Assembly (NCBI RefSeq): GCF_016894445.1
Contig: NZ_CP056775.1
Coordinates: 5,265,001 to 5,329,000, forward strand
DNA length: 64,000 nt
Direction: 5' to 3'
From: Dyadobacter sandarakinus
GTDB taxonomy: Bacteria; Bacteroidota; Bacteroidia; Cytophagales; Spirosomataceae
A program made the translations under genes and the position numbers. This document shows positions 43,747 to 53,433 of the stretch, piece after piece. The stretch's first letter is position 1; every line of letters starts with the position of its first letter. Under the pieces are notes generated by a model, which was given only the letters and a program-made list of their open reading frames with translations, made no database searches and had not been told where the DNA came from.

Positions 43747-46700
43747 ATGGAACGCGTTCTTAAAGCTTATCTCAAAAGACTTACCAATCTTAGTACACGC
43801 AACAAGTCATTGTTGCTGGGCCATTTATCTGCGGAGCAGTTCCTGGATTTACAGGAAACTGATTTTCTGCTGGGAAAACCTTCTGTTGAAATTGTCAGGC
43901 AGATGGTGCAGCGGAAGGCCAAGGTTCCACTTTGCGATGTACAGGATCCCCGCTATGAAAAGGTTAATGACGTAAGTAAGCGGCTCCGGAAAATAGCGCG
44001 TACCGAGCGCTTTATCGAGGAAGAGCGCGGCTCGCGCGACTTGTATGTCGGCTATCCTTTTGTAAAAGGTAAACTGGCGGACGGAACACCCATTCATGCG
44101 CCTCTGCTGTTTTTTCCGGTTACACTCCGCATTGAAAAGGAACAATGGTGCCTTTTGGAACGGGAGGATAGCGGAATCATGCTCAATCAGAGCTTTGCGC
44201 TTGCCTACGCCTATTTCAATGAGGCGCAGATCAGTGAGGAGGTTCTTGAAAAGTCATTTGAAGATTTTCCCAAAGATTTTCTTGAATTTAAAACCCAGCT
44301 CTACGAGTGGCTGAAAGAAACTGCATTCCGGATCAATTTCAATCAGGCGCTTTTTGAAGAAAAGCTCGATGCTTTCAAGGCTTCCCGAAGTGCTGAAATG
44401 CAGGTTTCGGAGAAAAACGGAGAGCTGAAATTGCAGCCGGAAGCAGTACTTGGTATTTTTCCGCAGGCTGGATCCCACCTGGTACCCGATTATAACTGGC
44501 TGCTCGAAAACCTGGATTCAGTGACCGGTATTCCATTGCTTGCGGGAACAGAGCCGGAGGATACGTCCGGTGCAAACACCGCTGCTCAGCCTGTACAGAC
44601 CAGGGAGGAGGATCTGCTTACGCCATTTTCAATTGATGAATCACAGGAGGAGATTATCCAGGCTGTTAAAGGCGGCAACTCGGTAGTTGTGCAGGGACCG
44701 CCGGGCAGCGGGAAGTCGCAGCTGATCTGCAACCTGATGGCCGATTTTGCTTCCCGCGGCAAGCGGGTTTTGCTTGTTTGCCAGAAACGCGCTGCGCTCG
44801 ACGTCGTGTACCAGCGGCTTGATTCCATTGGCATGCGGCATTTTGTGGGTTTGGTGCATGATGTGAAAAATGACCGCTCACAGCTGTATCAGCAGCTCGC
44901 TGCCCAGATTGAGCGCGTGGAAGAATACCGAAAGCAGAATTACAGTCTGGACGCTGTGTTCCTGGAAAGGGAATTTGCAAAAGAAAGCCGGACCATTGAT
45001 AAAGTAGTAGGGGACCTCAATGCATTTCGGAAAGCATTGTTTGACGAAAACGAATGCGGCACAAGCATTAAGGAACTGTACCTTACCAGCAGTCCGGCAG
45101 CTCCGTACATTTCGCTTCGTGACGAGTACCGTAGTTTCCGGCCCGACCGCCTGGATGATTTTTCAAGAAGACTCAAAACTTACCTGCGCTACTGCGTGCA
45201 CGTCCATCCGCGCCATGCATGGGCCAGCCGCAGGAGCTTTGCGGCATTTGGCATACAAGACCTGCGCAACATGGAAAACATGCTCACCGAGTGGCCGCAG
45301 GTTTTTGAAAAGCAGCGTACACGGTTTGAAAATGCAGCAGGTACTGTTTTTAAAATGGAGTACCTGAGCAACCGGGCCGAAGTGCTTGAAAGGCTCAGGG
45401 ATATTGAGGAGCTTGTTGCAGAGCCGGCAGTTTATGCTTTGTTTAAAAATTATGTCAATACCCCGCGCGAAAACCCTGCACGGCTGGCATTGATCCGGCA
45501 GACTACGGATGAGCTCGAAGGTTTCATCAGCGAGCATGGAATTGAATTGTCGCTGCAAAAAGGCGAGCTGGCAGCATTCCGGGGCATTTTAAAAAAAACC
45601 ATGGATGCGAAAAGCTCTATGGTAAGCGGACTGATCTGGAATGTTTTTTCCAAGGAAAAAAAGGAAGTGGAAGAGGTATGTCAGGCCAATCACCTCACGC
45701 TGGCTCCCGAAGATCTTCAAACACTGGAAGTGAGGCTCAAAAATCGCCAGCAGGTAGAATCCTGGCTCGAAAATCCATTGCTGGGTTATCATGAAAACGC
45801 TTCTGGCGACGGGATTTCAGCAGAAGCATACCTGGCTTTTTTCAGGCATGTGGAGTTTGCTGCGGATGCTGCCTCCCGCGCTGCCTTTGAACCCTGGCTG
45901 CAAGTCTTAATAAGCCTTGCGCAGGAAAGTATGGATATATTCAGGCAGAGGCTGGGTATGCTCATCGCCTGGGCTGAGGGATGGGAGAAGTTTGAAACCA
46001 TCATGCTGCCTTATCTTTTACCTGCTCAGATCGGGCAGCTTGTCAGTGAGCCGGCAGCTTACAGCCAGCTTTTACTGGATGCACTCCGCACCGATTTCGA
46101 CTCCATCGCTGATATGGACAGGCTTTGGAATGAAATGAATCCTACGGAACAGTCTGTTGTCCAAAAAGTGCAAGGTGAGAGCACTAAGCGCGGGCTGGTT
46201 GATGTGGATGTACAATTATCACTTTTTGAAAATAGTGTCCGGCTTGCCTGGATTGAACACATTGAAACCAGGTACCCCGACCTGCGTGCAGTAACTTCCC
46301 TGAAAATGAAGCAGTGGGAGGAGCAGTTGCAGGAAAGTATCAGTGCCAAACAAAAGCTAAGCTCGGACATTACGGGTATTAAGCTGAAAGAGGCTACTTA
46401 CGAAGATCTGGAAAAAAACAGGCTCGGAAATCGCATTACCTATCGAGAGCTAGGGCACCAGGTAACCAAGAAGCGCAAGATCTGGCCGGTAAGGAAGCTC
46501 GTTGAGAACTATACCGAAGAAGTCTTTTCACTGGTACCTTGCTGGATGGCATCCCCGGAGTCGGTATCGGCTATTTTCCCGTTGAAAGAAGGAATTTTTG
46601 ACCTTGTCATTTTTGACGAAGCTTCCCAATGTTATGCTGAGTATGGCCTTCCGGCAGCTTTCCGGGGCATGCAGATCGTCGTAGCGGGCGACAGCAAGCA

Positions 46701-47712
46701 GCTTGCCCCAAGCGACATTTACCGGGTTCGTTTTGAGGAAAAAACCGATGAAGACGACTACCAGCCTGCCATGGAAGTGGAGTCGCTGCTGGACCTGGCG
46801 GGACAGTCGCTGGCACAATACCAGCTTACAGGGCATTATCGCAGCCTTTCTCTTGATCTGATCGACTTTTCAAACCGGCATTTTTACAAAAACTCTTTAA
46901 AGCTTCTTCCTGACTTCCATCGCATCAATGAGCGTCAGCCGGGTATACAGTACCTTAAAACCGAAGGCAGCTGGAAGTCCAGCACCAATGCAGCCGAGGT
47001 GGAAAAAGTAGTGGAAGTGTTGCGAACCCTGAGCGGGTTAGGGAAAAGTGTGGGCGTAGTGACCTTCAACTTTTACCAGCAGCAGGCCATACAGGAAGCT
47101 TTGGAGAAAGAAGCTTTGGTTGTTAAAGATCTTTTCGTCAAGAATATAGAGAACGTACAAGGCGATGAGCGGGATATTATCATCTTTTCGACGGCCTATG
47201 CGCCCGACGAGAAAGGTCGTATATCCATGCAATTTGGCAGCCTGAATATGCAGGGAGGCGAAAACCGTTTGAACGTGGCTGTGACGCGGGCACGGGAACG
47301 CATCTTTTTTGTGACGAGCCTGTGGCCATCGCAGCTGCAAACCGAGCACACGGCCAATCCCGGTCCTAAAATGCTGAAAGCATATCTTGAATATGCATGG
47401 GAAGTTTCGGAAGGGAAATATGAGCCTCGGCCGATGCATGCAGGTACACTGCGCTCAGACTGGCTATTGAAAAACAAGCTCGAAGGCCGGCAGCCGACAT
47501 GGCAGAAAGAGCTGCCTTTTGGAGATCTGACCATAAAAGAAGGAGAGGCCTATAAGGGTCTGATTCTTACGGACGACGATCTCTACTTTCATAGTAAATC
47601 GGCCAAGGAACCTCACGCTTACCTGCCTCTCCTTTTACGACAGAAGAACTGGCCTTTCCGGCGGGTTTACAGCCGCGAGTACTGGGCCAGTCAACTGGAT
47701 ATTTCCTTATAG
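43747..47712 (+). CDS. Large SF1 (UPF1-like) helicase with degenerate C-terminal nuclease-like domain
   Basis: The 1321-residue protein opens with a DUF4011-like region (about 1-300). The helicase core follows: Walker A VVVQGPPGSGKSQL near residue 315, Walker B VIFDEASQC near 956, then AGDSKQLAPSD, QLTGHYRS, NVQGDERDIIIFSTAYA and NVAVTRARERIFFVTS. A long coiled-coil insert separates motifs I and II. The last 85 residues (ILTDDDLYFHSKSAKEPHAYL...WPFRRVYSREYW) resemble the MTES_1575-type restriction endonuclease tail seen on related helicases, but the E-x-D-G element is altered. Similar helicases occur both in housekeeping and in anti-phage loci; here no defence genes are adjacent. It starts 22 bases after terC. 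Confidence 0.87.
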   Translation: MERVLKAYLKRLTNLSTRNKSLLLGHLSAEQFLDLQETDFLLGKPSVEIVRQMVQRKAKVPLCDVQDPRYEKVNDVSKRLRKIARTERFIEEERGSRDLYVGYPFVKGKLADGTPIHAPLLFFPVTLRIEKEQWCLLEREDSGIMLNQSFALAYAYFNEAQISEEVLEKSFEDFPKDFLEFKTQLYEWLKETAFRINFNQALFEEKLDAFKASRSAEMQVSEKNGELKLQPEAVLGIFPQAGSHLVPDYNWLLENLDSVTGIPLLAGTEPEDTSGANTAAQPVQTREEDLLTPFSIDESQEEIIQAVKGGNSVVVQGPPGSGKSQLICNLMADFASRGKRVLLVCQKRAALDVVYQRLDSIGMRHFVGLVHDVKNDRSQLYQQLAAQIERVEEYRKQNYSLDAVFLEREFAKESRTIDKVVGDLNAFRKALFDENECGTSIKELYLTSSPAAPYISLRDEYRSFRPDRLDDFSRRLKTYLRYCVHVHPRHAWASRRSFAAFGIQDLRNMENMLTEWPQVFEKQRTRFENAAGTVFKMEYLSNRAEVLERLRDIEELVAEPAVYALFKNYVNTPRENPARLALIRQTTDELEGFISEHGIELSLQKGELAAFRGILKKTMDAKSSMVSGLIWNVFSKEKKEVEEVCQANHLTLAPEDLQTLEVRLKNRQQVESWLENPLLGYHENASGDGISAEAYLAFFRHVEFAADAASRAAFEPWLQVLISLAQESMDIFRQRLGMLIAWAEGWEKFETIMLPYLLPAQIGQLVSEPAAYSQLLLDALRTDFDSIADMDRLWNEMNPTEQSVVQKVQGESTKRGLVDVDVQLSLFENSVRLAWIEHIETRYPDLRAVTSLKMKQWEEQLQESISAKQKLSSDITGIKLKEATYEDLEKNRLGNRITYRELGHQVTKKRKIWPVRKLVENYTEEVFSLVPCWMASPESVSAIFPLKEGIFDLVIFDEASQCYAEYGLPAAFRGMQIVVAGDSKQLAPSDIYRVRFEEKTDEDDYQPAMEVESLLDLAGQSLAQYQLTGHYRSLSLDLIDFSNRHFYKNSLKLLPDFHRINERQPGIQYLKTEGSWKSSTNAAEVEKVVEVLRTLSGLGKSVGVVTFNFYQQQAIQEALEKEALVVKDLFVKNIENVQGDERDIIIFSTAYAPDEKGRISMQFGSLNMQGGENRLNVAVTRARERIFFVTSLWPSQLQTEHTANPGPKMLKAYLEYAWEVSEGKYEPRPMHAGTLRSDWLLKNKLEGRQPTWQKELPFGDLTIKEGEAYKGLILTDDDLYFHSKSAKEPHAYLPLLLRQKNWPFRRVYSREYWASQLDISL

Positions 47713-48414
47713 TTCGCGAATGCGGATGTTGCGGAACGATACTTTGTCGCCGTGATCCTGCAATGCAATTTTACCTTTGGAAGATGCCCCAAAGCCCTCC
47801 CAGGTTTTGAATTTGCTGTCAGCAACCAGCTTGTTCCACGCTTCGCCCTGCGTAGGGAACTCGACCAGCTTTTTGCCGTTCAGCCAGCTTTCGCCCTTGC
47901 CTCCTTTGATCACTACTTTGGCTTTGTTCCATTGGCCGGCTGGTTTTGTAACTGTAAAGTCAGATGCCGGGATCATGTCGTACAAGGATGCAGATTTGTG
48001 ATTTCCTGCTTTTCCAGCTTTTGCATCCGGGTGTTTCTGGTCATCCAGGATCTGGATTTCGGGACCGGTAGAGTAGGGGCAGCAGTATTTTTTATCTTCA
48101 ATCACGTGGTAAATAATCCCGCTGTTTCCTCCTTCGGCGATCTTCCATTCCAGTTCAAGCTCGAAATCGCCGTACTCTTTGTCCGTAACCAGATCTTTGC
48201 CTCCTTTTTCTGCCAGCACGATAGCGCCATCTTCAATCTTCCATTGAGGCATTACTTTATCCGACTGCCAGCTGTGCCATCCATTGAGAGATTTGCCGTC
48301 AAACAGGGTGACCCACTTACCTTTCTGGGCTTCCGCATCGTTTGATGTTAACGTCAGAGAAACCAGGGCAGCCATCGCCGCTTTGCCAAAAGCCTGCCAT
48401 TTTGTTGAAATCAT
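47707..48414 (-). CDS. Secreted DUF1080 family protein
   Basis: The 235-residue protein has an export signal (MISTKWQAFGKAAMAALVSL, cleavage near DAEA) and one DUF1080 domain. Landmarks are WVTLFDGKSLNGWHSWQS, GDFELELEWKIAEGGNSGIIYHV, EIQILDDQKHPDAKAGKAGNHKSASLYDM, GEWNKAKV-like strands and the closing IALQDHGDKVSFRNIRIREL. It is the third DUF1080 protein in the window and the one closest to characterised 3-keto-glycoside hydrolases in its KHPDAKAG insertion. Its 3' end overlaps the convergent helicase by 6 bases. ATG 48414 is preferred to an upstream TTG. Confidence 0.9.
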   Translation of the reverse strand: MISTKWQAFGKAAMAALVSLTLTSNDAEAQKGKWVTLFDGKSLNGWHSWQSDKVMPQWKIEDGAIVLAEKGGKDLVTDKEYGDFELELEWKIAEGGNSGIIYHVIEDKKYCCPYSTGPEIQILDDQKHPDAKAGKAGNHKSASLYDMIPASDFTVTKPAGQWNKAKVVIKGGKGESWLNGKKLVEFPTQGEAWNKLVADSKFKTWEGFGASSKGKIALQDHGDKVSFRNIRIREL

Positions 48415-48544
48415 GTCTTGGTTGTTAAAAGTTTTGGATCGCAATATTAAGTACTTTTAAGAATTCAATTACTTATCTGCCTTGAAAGTTAACATGCAGC
48501 AAGGCTCCGGTGCTTTAAACAAACGCATTAACCACTAAAACAAT

Positions 48545-48934
48545 ATGGCTTCCATATTTTCTAAAATCGTCAACGGGGAGATTCCCAGCCATAAGATTGC
48601 TGAAAATGACGAGTTCCTGGCTTTTCTTGACGCATTTCCGATTGCTGCCGGGCACACTTTGGTGATTCCTAAAAAGGAGGTGGATTATATATTTGATTTG
48701 GAAGATGATGTTTATTCGCGCCTTTTTCTATTTGCCAAAACACTGGTACCTGCCTTGCAGAAGACAGTACCCTGCATTCGCATCGGCATCAGCGTGGTAG
48801 GATTGGAAGTGCCTCATGCACATGTGCACCTGCTGCCGCTGAACAGCATGGACGATGCAGATTTTAGTAAAAAAATCAAGGTGTCACAGGAAGAACTTGC
48901 TAGCCTGGCTGCTGAGATCAGGAGTAATCTTTGA
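48545..48934 (+). CDS. HIT-family nucleotide-binding protein
   Basis: The 129-residue protein is a histidine-triad hydrolase of the Hint type. It starts SIFSKIVNGEIPSHKI, has AFLDAFPIAAGHTLVIPKK, and carries the triad HAHVHLLP with His91, His93 and His95. It would hydrolyse adenosine phosphoramidates or adenylylated lysine, in the cytoplasm. It is divergent from the DUF1080 gene and stands alone. Confidence 0.93.
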   Translation: MASIFSKIVNGEIPSHKIAENDEFLAFLDAFPIAAGHTLVIPKKEVDYIFDLEDDVYSRLFLFAKTLVPALQKTVPCIRIGISVVGLEVPHAHVHLLPLNSMDDADFSKKIKVSQEELASLAAEIRSNL

Positions 48935-48940
48935 TTGTTA

Positions 48941-50407
48941 TCAAAAAGGAAAATCCTTACGAATTCCCAGCGTGAAGCCCTGCATATTGGGATAGAGTTC
49001 ACCAAAATCAGCGGCGTAAGCACCTTTGAGCGTCATTCCACCCAATGCATTGATCCTGGTCTGAAGGCCCAGAATACCTGAAAACTGCGTAGGAGTTCCA
49101 TGGAAAGGCTCGGCATAAGTGCCTGCATTGCTGGTGTATGAGAGCTTGGTATACCAGTTGATCCGCCTTAAGAGTGTACCTTTTAATCCGGCATGCAGCA
49201 TGAACACCCGGTTGTTACTGGTAAAGTTGTTGGCAAAATTCGGCCATTTCCACTTAGTTTGAGAAGTAGGCGGGATAAACGGACTTCCAATGGTGCGATC
49301 GTAGTACGACCATCCGTCGAGCACCTGCTGATTATTGAAATAATCGTCACGGCCGCGGAGCTTTCCCTCTGTGAGCACAAATACATTCCCCCCCTGGTTT
49401 TTGGTATACAATACTTCCACCACACCTTCTGTCACTTCAAAGCCTGCTCCGTATGAATTTTTTCTCCGGATACGTACGCCGCTCAATCCGTCAGCTACTG
49501 TGGTGAAGTAAAACAGCGAGCCATCTTCATAGATAAACTGGCGGTACAGGAAAATGCTGGTACTGTAAGTTTCAATTTCCATAGCCAGGTCCAGCGAGCC
49601 GAGGTGATTGCCGATGCGGCTGGTACTATCGAAGTAGGTGATGTCATCCCCTTTACCGCCAATTGTCCCGAAAACTGCTGCTATGTAGTTTTTGAAACCG
49701 TGCGGCATATCTCCGCTCTGGCCAGTTAAGTAGGGCGACCTGCCGCCCCATTGTACCTGGTGGTTGAATCCACCATATAATTTAACCCTGGAATCTACTT
49801 TCCCGATCCTGGCGTATAGTGCTTTTTGGTGAAATTTGAGCTTGCTGGTGACCGGCCTGCCTTTTTCAAAAAGTCCGTCTGAATAGAAAGCATTAAACGA
49901 AATCCAGCCATTTGTAAAAGGTACTGCGACAAACCTGGTAGTTCCCAGCTGGATTTTCGGGATTGGCAATGCATTGCCGGACCAGGGATAGGATCCCGAT
50001 CCGATGGTGGAATCCGCCAGGCCGAGCGCCTGTTTTTTTCTTCCTACAAAAAGCTCCCAGTTTTTGAATCTCAGCGTACCATGGATTTGAGGAAGCAGCA
50101 CTTTTGTGTTTTGTGAAAAATTAGCGACTGCTTCAACCCCAATGCCAGCCCGCCAGGTATTCCGGGGTGAAAGGGACTGGTATGCTTCCAATCCTGCCCG
50201 CATCGTTCCGGCCGAACCATCACGCGGTACGGTACCGAACTGGTTGGCCTGCATCCAGAAGGGGGTCCTGCTGCCTGTGCTTCCCATACCGCTCACCTCT
50301 ATATAGTTCGTTACCGAATCGGAGTAAGCAGTTATTTCCTGATCGGGTACAGACTGACAGATACTGGCCAGAGGAAGCAGTGAAAAAAGGAAGAATAAAA
50401 ATTTCAT
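48941..50407 (-). CDS. Capsule-assembly Wzi-family outer membrane protein (paralog 1)
   Basis: The 488-residue protein has a Sec signal (about 1-20) and a predicted beta-barrel of the Wzi family (PF14052), which attaches capsule at the cell surface. Recurring elements are TPFWMQANQFGTVPRDGS near the N-terminus, FKNWELFVGRKKQALGLADS, FHQKALYARIGK, FNHQVQWGGRSP, NHLGSLDLAMEIE, YRQFIYEDGSLFYF and the C-terminal LGIRKDFPF. It is the third of three tandem paralogs downstream of a sugar-phosphate transferase and is the most divergent of them. The convergent HIT gene ends about 6 bases away. Confidence 0.87.
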   Translation of the reverse strand: MKFLFFLFSLLPLASICQSVPDQEITAYSDSVTNYIEVSGMGSTGSRTPFWMQANQFGTVPRDGSAGTMRAGLEAYQSLSPRNTWRAGIGVEAVANFSQNTKVLLPQIHGTLRFKNWELFVGRKKQALGLADSTIGSGSYPWSGNALPIPKIQLGTTRFVAVPFTNGWISFNAFYSDGLFEKGRPVTSKLKFHQKALYARIGKVDSRVKLYGGFNHQVQWGGRSPYLTGQSGDMPHGFKNYIAAVFGTIGGKGDDITYFDSTSRIGNHLGSLDLAMEIETYSTSIFLYRQFIYEDGSLFYFTTVADGLSGVRIRRKNSYGAGFEVTEGVVEVLYTKNQGGNVFVLTEGKLRGRDDYFNNQQVLDGWSYYDRTIGSPFIPPTSQTKWKWPNFANNFTSNNRVFMLHAGLKGTLLRRINWYTKLSYTSNAGTYAEPFHGTPTQFSGILGLQTRINALGGMTLKGAYAADFGELYPNMQGFTLGIRKDFPF

Positions 50408-50510
50408 AGAGATGCCTTCAAGCTTTTCATCCTATTTATAACGATGAGTATTAGCCGCATTTGTCGTTTTTTTGACTGCTGGCAGTGTTTGTGTAAAATA
50501 GTACGGGCTC

Positions 50511-51932
50511 TTAGTCCAGAAAACCATTTTTTCGTAAACCAACCAATATGCCGGATGAATTGGAATATAGCCTGCCAATATCGGACGATATCGTTGAATA
50601 AATGCTTACCCCTCTCAGTTTTTTAAAACTTTTTTCGGCCGACAGTGCCAATGAAAGTTGCTGTTTTACATCTTCAAAGGGACTCAGGAATGTGCCCGAG
50701 TTACGTGAATAGGTGCCTTTGAATCGGATCAGTGTGTGGTGCCAGATGGCTTCTACCCCGGTGTGAAATGCCAAAAAGCGATTATTATTGGTGAATTCAC
50801 CAGTGTTACGGGGAAGGTCGCTCCGGGTTATGCCTGCTGCTGGCGCCAGGGGTGTGCCCATACCCTGTCCTTTGTACGACCATCCGTTCCGGTAAATGTA
50901 ATGGTTGTAATAGTTACCCTTTTCATAAATGGCCAACCCACCGGCTGGCGATCCGTTTTGCTGGCTTTCAGTTACCACAACTTCTATCAACAGGCTGCGT
51001 ACATCTAGCCGGGACGATTCGGCACCTGTCTTGCCTGACTTACGTATACGAAGCCCATTCAGACCATCTTTCAGGTTAATAACCCGAAAAAGAGAACCCG
51101 TTTCATAGATGTTCTGCCGGTATACAAAGTATTCCCATTTTTTACCCTTCCATTCACCGCCCAGATCAATGGTGCCAAAATGATTTCCAACTTTGCGGTG
51201 CTCGAATGTTTTACCGGTGGCCATGTACCAGTAAGCTTTGGAGCCAGGCATATTGTACAAAGGCATAATGTCTTTTTCACCTCCCCAGATGACCTGATGA
51301 TTAAAGCCCAGGTAACCTTTCCATCGGTCTATGTTTTTACCAAAACGCAGGTAAAGGGTTTTCTGGTGAAAATAAGTGCGGTCTACCTGCCTGACACTAC
51401 CATAGTTGATTCTGCTGCTGCCCAGATAACCGTCGGAGTAGGAAGCTTTAATGGCTAAAAGTCCATCTGTAATGTAGAGTGGCAAATATTCGGGAATAGC
51501 GATTTGTATGCGTGGAATTGGTCTTGCATTGCCTGAAACGGCGAGTGATCCTGAGCTCATGAGGGTATCCGTAAGTCCGGCGATCATGCTTTTTTGTCCT
51601 GCAAGTATTTCCACAGCACCGACTTTTGCACCGAGATAGGCATCGGACACAAACAAGTTGTCGTATTTACGTCCATAGCTCCCCACTGCCTCCACACCGC
51701 CGATCCACTGAAAGGTACGTGGGTTATTGGGATTGTAAATTTTGTAAAGTCCTGCTTTTGCCAGCCCGAAGTTGCCATCCCGGGGAACACTTCCGTACTG
51801 ATTGGCATACACCCAGAAGGGTGTTTGCCCGCTTGCACCGGAAAGCATAACCGAGGCATTGAAGTATAACGTTGAATCCTGTGCGTAGGTGTTGAGTGTG
51901 ACGCAGAGTACCAGTATGAGGCAGATTCGCAT
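50511..51932 (-). CDS. Capsule-assembly Wzi-family outer membrane protein (paralog 2)
   Basis: The 473-residue protein opens with a signal (MRICLILVLCVTLNTYA) and the Wzi barrel. Shared landmarks with its neighbours are GQTPFWVYANQYGSVPRDGN, VEILAGQKSMIAGLTDTLMSSGS, SYSDGYLGSSRINYG, FHQKTLYLRFGK, HFGTIDLGGEWKGKKWEYFVYRQNIYETGS and the C-terminal GLRKNGFLD. It resembles the upstream paralog 3 more than paralog 1, so it may come from a recent duplication. Surface attachment or export of a polysaccharide is inferred from the family and the neighbours. Confidence 0.87.
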   Translation of the reverse strand: MRICLILVLCVTLNTYAQDSTLYFNASVMLSGASGQTPFWVYANQYGSVPRDGNFGLAKAGLYKIYNPNNPRTFQWIGGVEAVGSYGRKYDNLFVSDAYLGAKVGAVEILAGQKSMIAGLTDTLMSSGSLAVSGNARPIPRIQIAIPEYLPLYITDGLLAIKASYSDGYLGSSRINYGSVRQVDRTYFHQKTLYLRFGKNIDRWKGYLGFNHQVIWGGEKDIMPLYNMPGSKAYWYMATGKTFEHRKVGNHFGTIDLGGEWKGKKWEYFVYRQNIYETGSLFRVINLKDGLNGLRIRKSGKTGAESSRLDVRSLLIEVVVTESQQNGSPAGGLAIYEKGNYYNHYIYRNGWSYKGQGMGTPLAPAAGITRSDLPRNTGEFTNNNRFLAFHTGVEAIWHHTLIRFKGTYSRNSGTFLSPFEDVKQQLSLALSAEKSFKKLRGVSIYSTISSDIGRLYSNSSGILVGLRKNGFLD

Positions 51933-51985
51933 CTAAAAGTAAGCAGACGTTGAAATGGACGGCGCGTTGATGTAAGTTATTGATT

Positions 51986-53404
51986 CTATCTGAAATATCC
52001 TGCTCTTCGCCAGCCGATCATAATTGCCTGACTGGCTGGAAAGAGCTTACCGTAGTCACCTGCAAAAACAACGGACACATGCGAGCGCCCTAAGATGTTT
52101 ACAGGCAGTTCCGCCTGAATAAACAAGCTTGCCTGGTTAACAGGCGATTCAAAAGGGGCTTTGTACAGCCCGATATTATTGGAAAAAGTGCCCTTTAATG
52201 TAACATTCAGATCTTGCCACGAAAGATCAGCCCCGGCGTGAAAAGCACTAACCCTGTTATTGGAGGTGTACGATATAATGGGAATTTTCAGATCATCCCG
52301 CATGGAAGCCTGGGGAGCAATCAGCGGAGTTCCGAGCGTTCTGCCCCGGAAGGACCACCCCTGGTTGTAGATATAATGGTTGTAATAATTGTCCCGGCCG
52401 AAGGTGCCGGTGTTGAAGTCAAAGATGGCGCCGCCCTGATTTTTGGTGTAAGCGTATTCAAGGAGAATGGCATTGAGGTGCAGGCCCTGGTTAGCCTGCT
52501 TCCTGATACTCTTCAGGCGGATTCCTGCTAGTCCGTCCGCAATGTTGGACAGGTCAATGAGTGAACCATCTTCATAAATGCTCTGCCTGTATAAAAAGAG
52601 CGTCCAGCTCTCACCCTTCCATTCTGCTCCCAGATCAATGGTGCCAAAATGATTTCCAACGCGGCTGTGGGCCCAGGGTTTTCCAAAAACAACATATTTG
52701 TAAGCTTCCGGCTTTTTAAGTCCGTCAGAAAATATGAGGTCTTCTCCTCCCCACATTGCCTGATGGTTGAAGCCGCCATACAAGTTCAGTCTTTGATGTG
52801 CTCCACCAAGTTTCAGGTACAGCATTTTGTGGTGCAGGTATGTGGCCGGGACGTGCGTGACATTTCCAAAGTTAATGTCCGCACTTCCCAGCAAACCATC
52901 TGAGTACGCGAAATTGAAGCTGATAAAGTCATTTCCGGGAATGAGATTCATGAAGCCCGCGCTCGCAATCCATATTCTGGGATATGGCCGTGCATTGGCA
53001 GACAAGGCCAGTGAGCCGCTGGTGAGAAGTGTATCTGTAAGACCAACCTGATTTTTCTTTTGCCCGATCCCAACTTCAACGTTACCGATTTTCCCTGCTA
53101 AGAATACATCAGTAAAGAATGCAGAGGACTTTTTACCGGCATTTGCGATCATTTCAAACCCGCCGGACCATTGAAAAAAACGGGGGTTTCCGGGATTGTA
53201 GACTTTGTGTGCCGCAAGCTGTGCTGAGAGAAATGAGCCTTCATAAGGAACACTACCATACTGATTGGCATGGAGCCACAGCGGAGTGTTGGCCGAGGAA
53301 GCCGCAGCCGTAATCCGTCCCTGAAAAGTAAAGGTAGAGTCCTGAGAAAAGGAGCCTGCAGTACTTGTTACGTATAGCAGTAACAGTAGAGTAAAGCTCC
53401 TCAT
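51986..53404 (-). CDS. Capsule-assembly Wzi-family outer membrane protein (paralog 3)
   Basis: The 472-residue protein has a signal (MRSFTLLLLLYVTSTAGSFS) and the same barrel pattern as the two downstream paralogs: NTPLWLHANQYGSVPYEGSF, VEVGIGQKKNQVGLTDTLLTSGS, YSDGLLGSADINFG, LHHKMLYLKLGG, NHFGTIDLGAEWKGESWTLFLYRQSIYEDGS and the end GWRRAGYFR. It is the first of the three and lies 29 bases after the sugar transferase gene, so it is likely in the same transcript. The paralogs may handle different polymers or act as a heteromeric assembly. Confidence 0.87.
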   Translation of the reverse strand: MRSFTLLLLLYVTSTAGSFSQDSTFTFQGRITAAASSANTPLWLHANQYGSVPYEGSFLSAQLAAHKVYNPGNPRFFQWSGGFEMIANAGKKSSAFFTDVFLAGKIGNVEVGIGQKKNQVGLTDTLLTSGSLALSANARPYPRIWIASAGFMNLIPGNDFISFNFAYSDGLLGSADINFGNVTHVPATYLHHKMLYLKLGGAHQRLNLYGGFNHQAMWGGEDLIFSDGLKKPEAYKYVVFGKPWAHSRVGNHFGTIDLGAEWKGESWTLFLYRQSIYEDGSLIDLSNIADGLAGIRLKSIRKQANQGLHLNAILLEYAYTKNQGGAIFDFNTGTFGRDNYYNHYIYNQGWSFRGRTLGTPLIAPQASMRDDLKIPIISYTSNNRVSAFHAGADLSWQDLNVTLKGTFSNNIGLYKAPFESPVNQASLFIQAELPVNILGRSHVSVVFAGDYGKLFPASQAIMIGWRRAGYFR

Positions 53405-53433
53405 ACCAAATAGTTGATAGTGTACGGGAATTT

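Noticed and set aside
43747..47712. Calling the helicase region an anti-phage defence island
   Set aside because: Only one candidate gene is present, next to terC and DUF1080; no restriction, methylase or other defence partner is adjacent.
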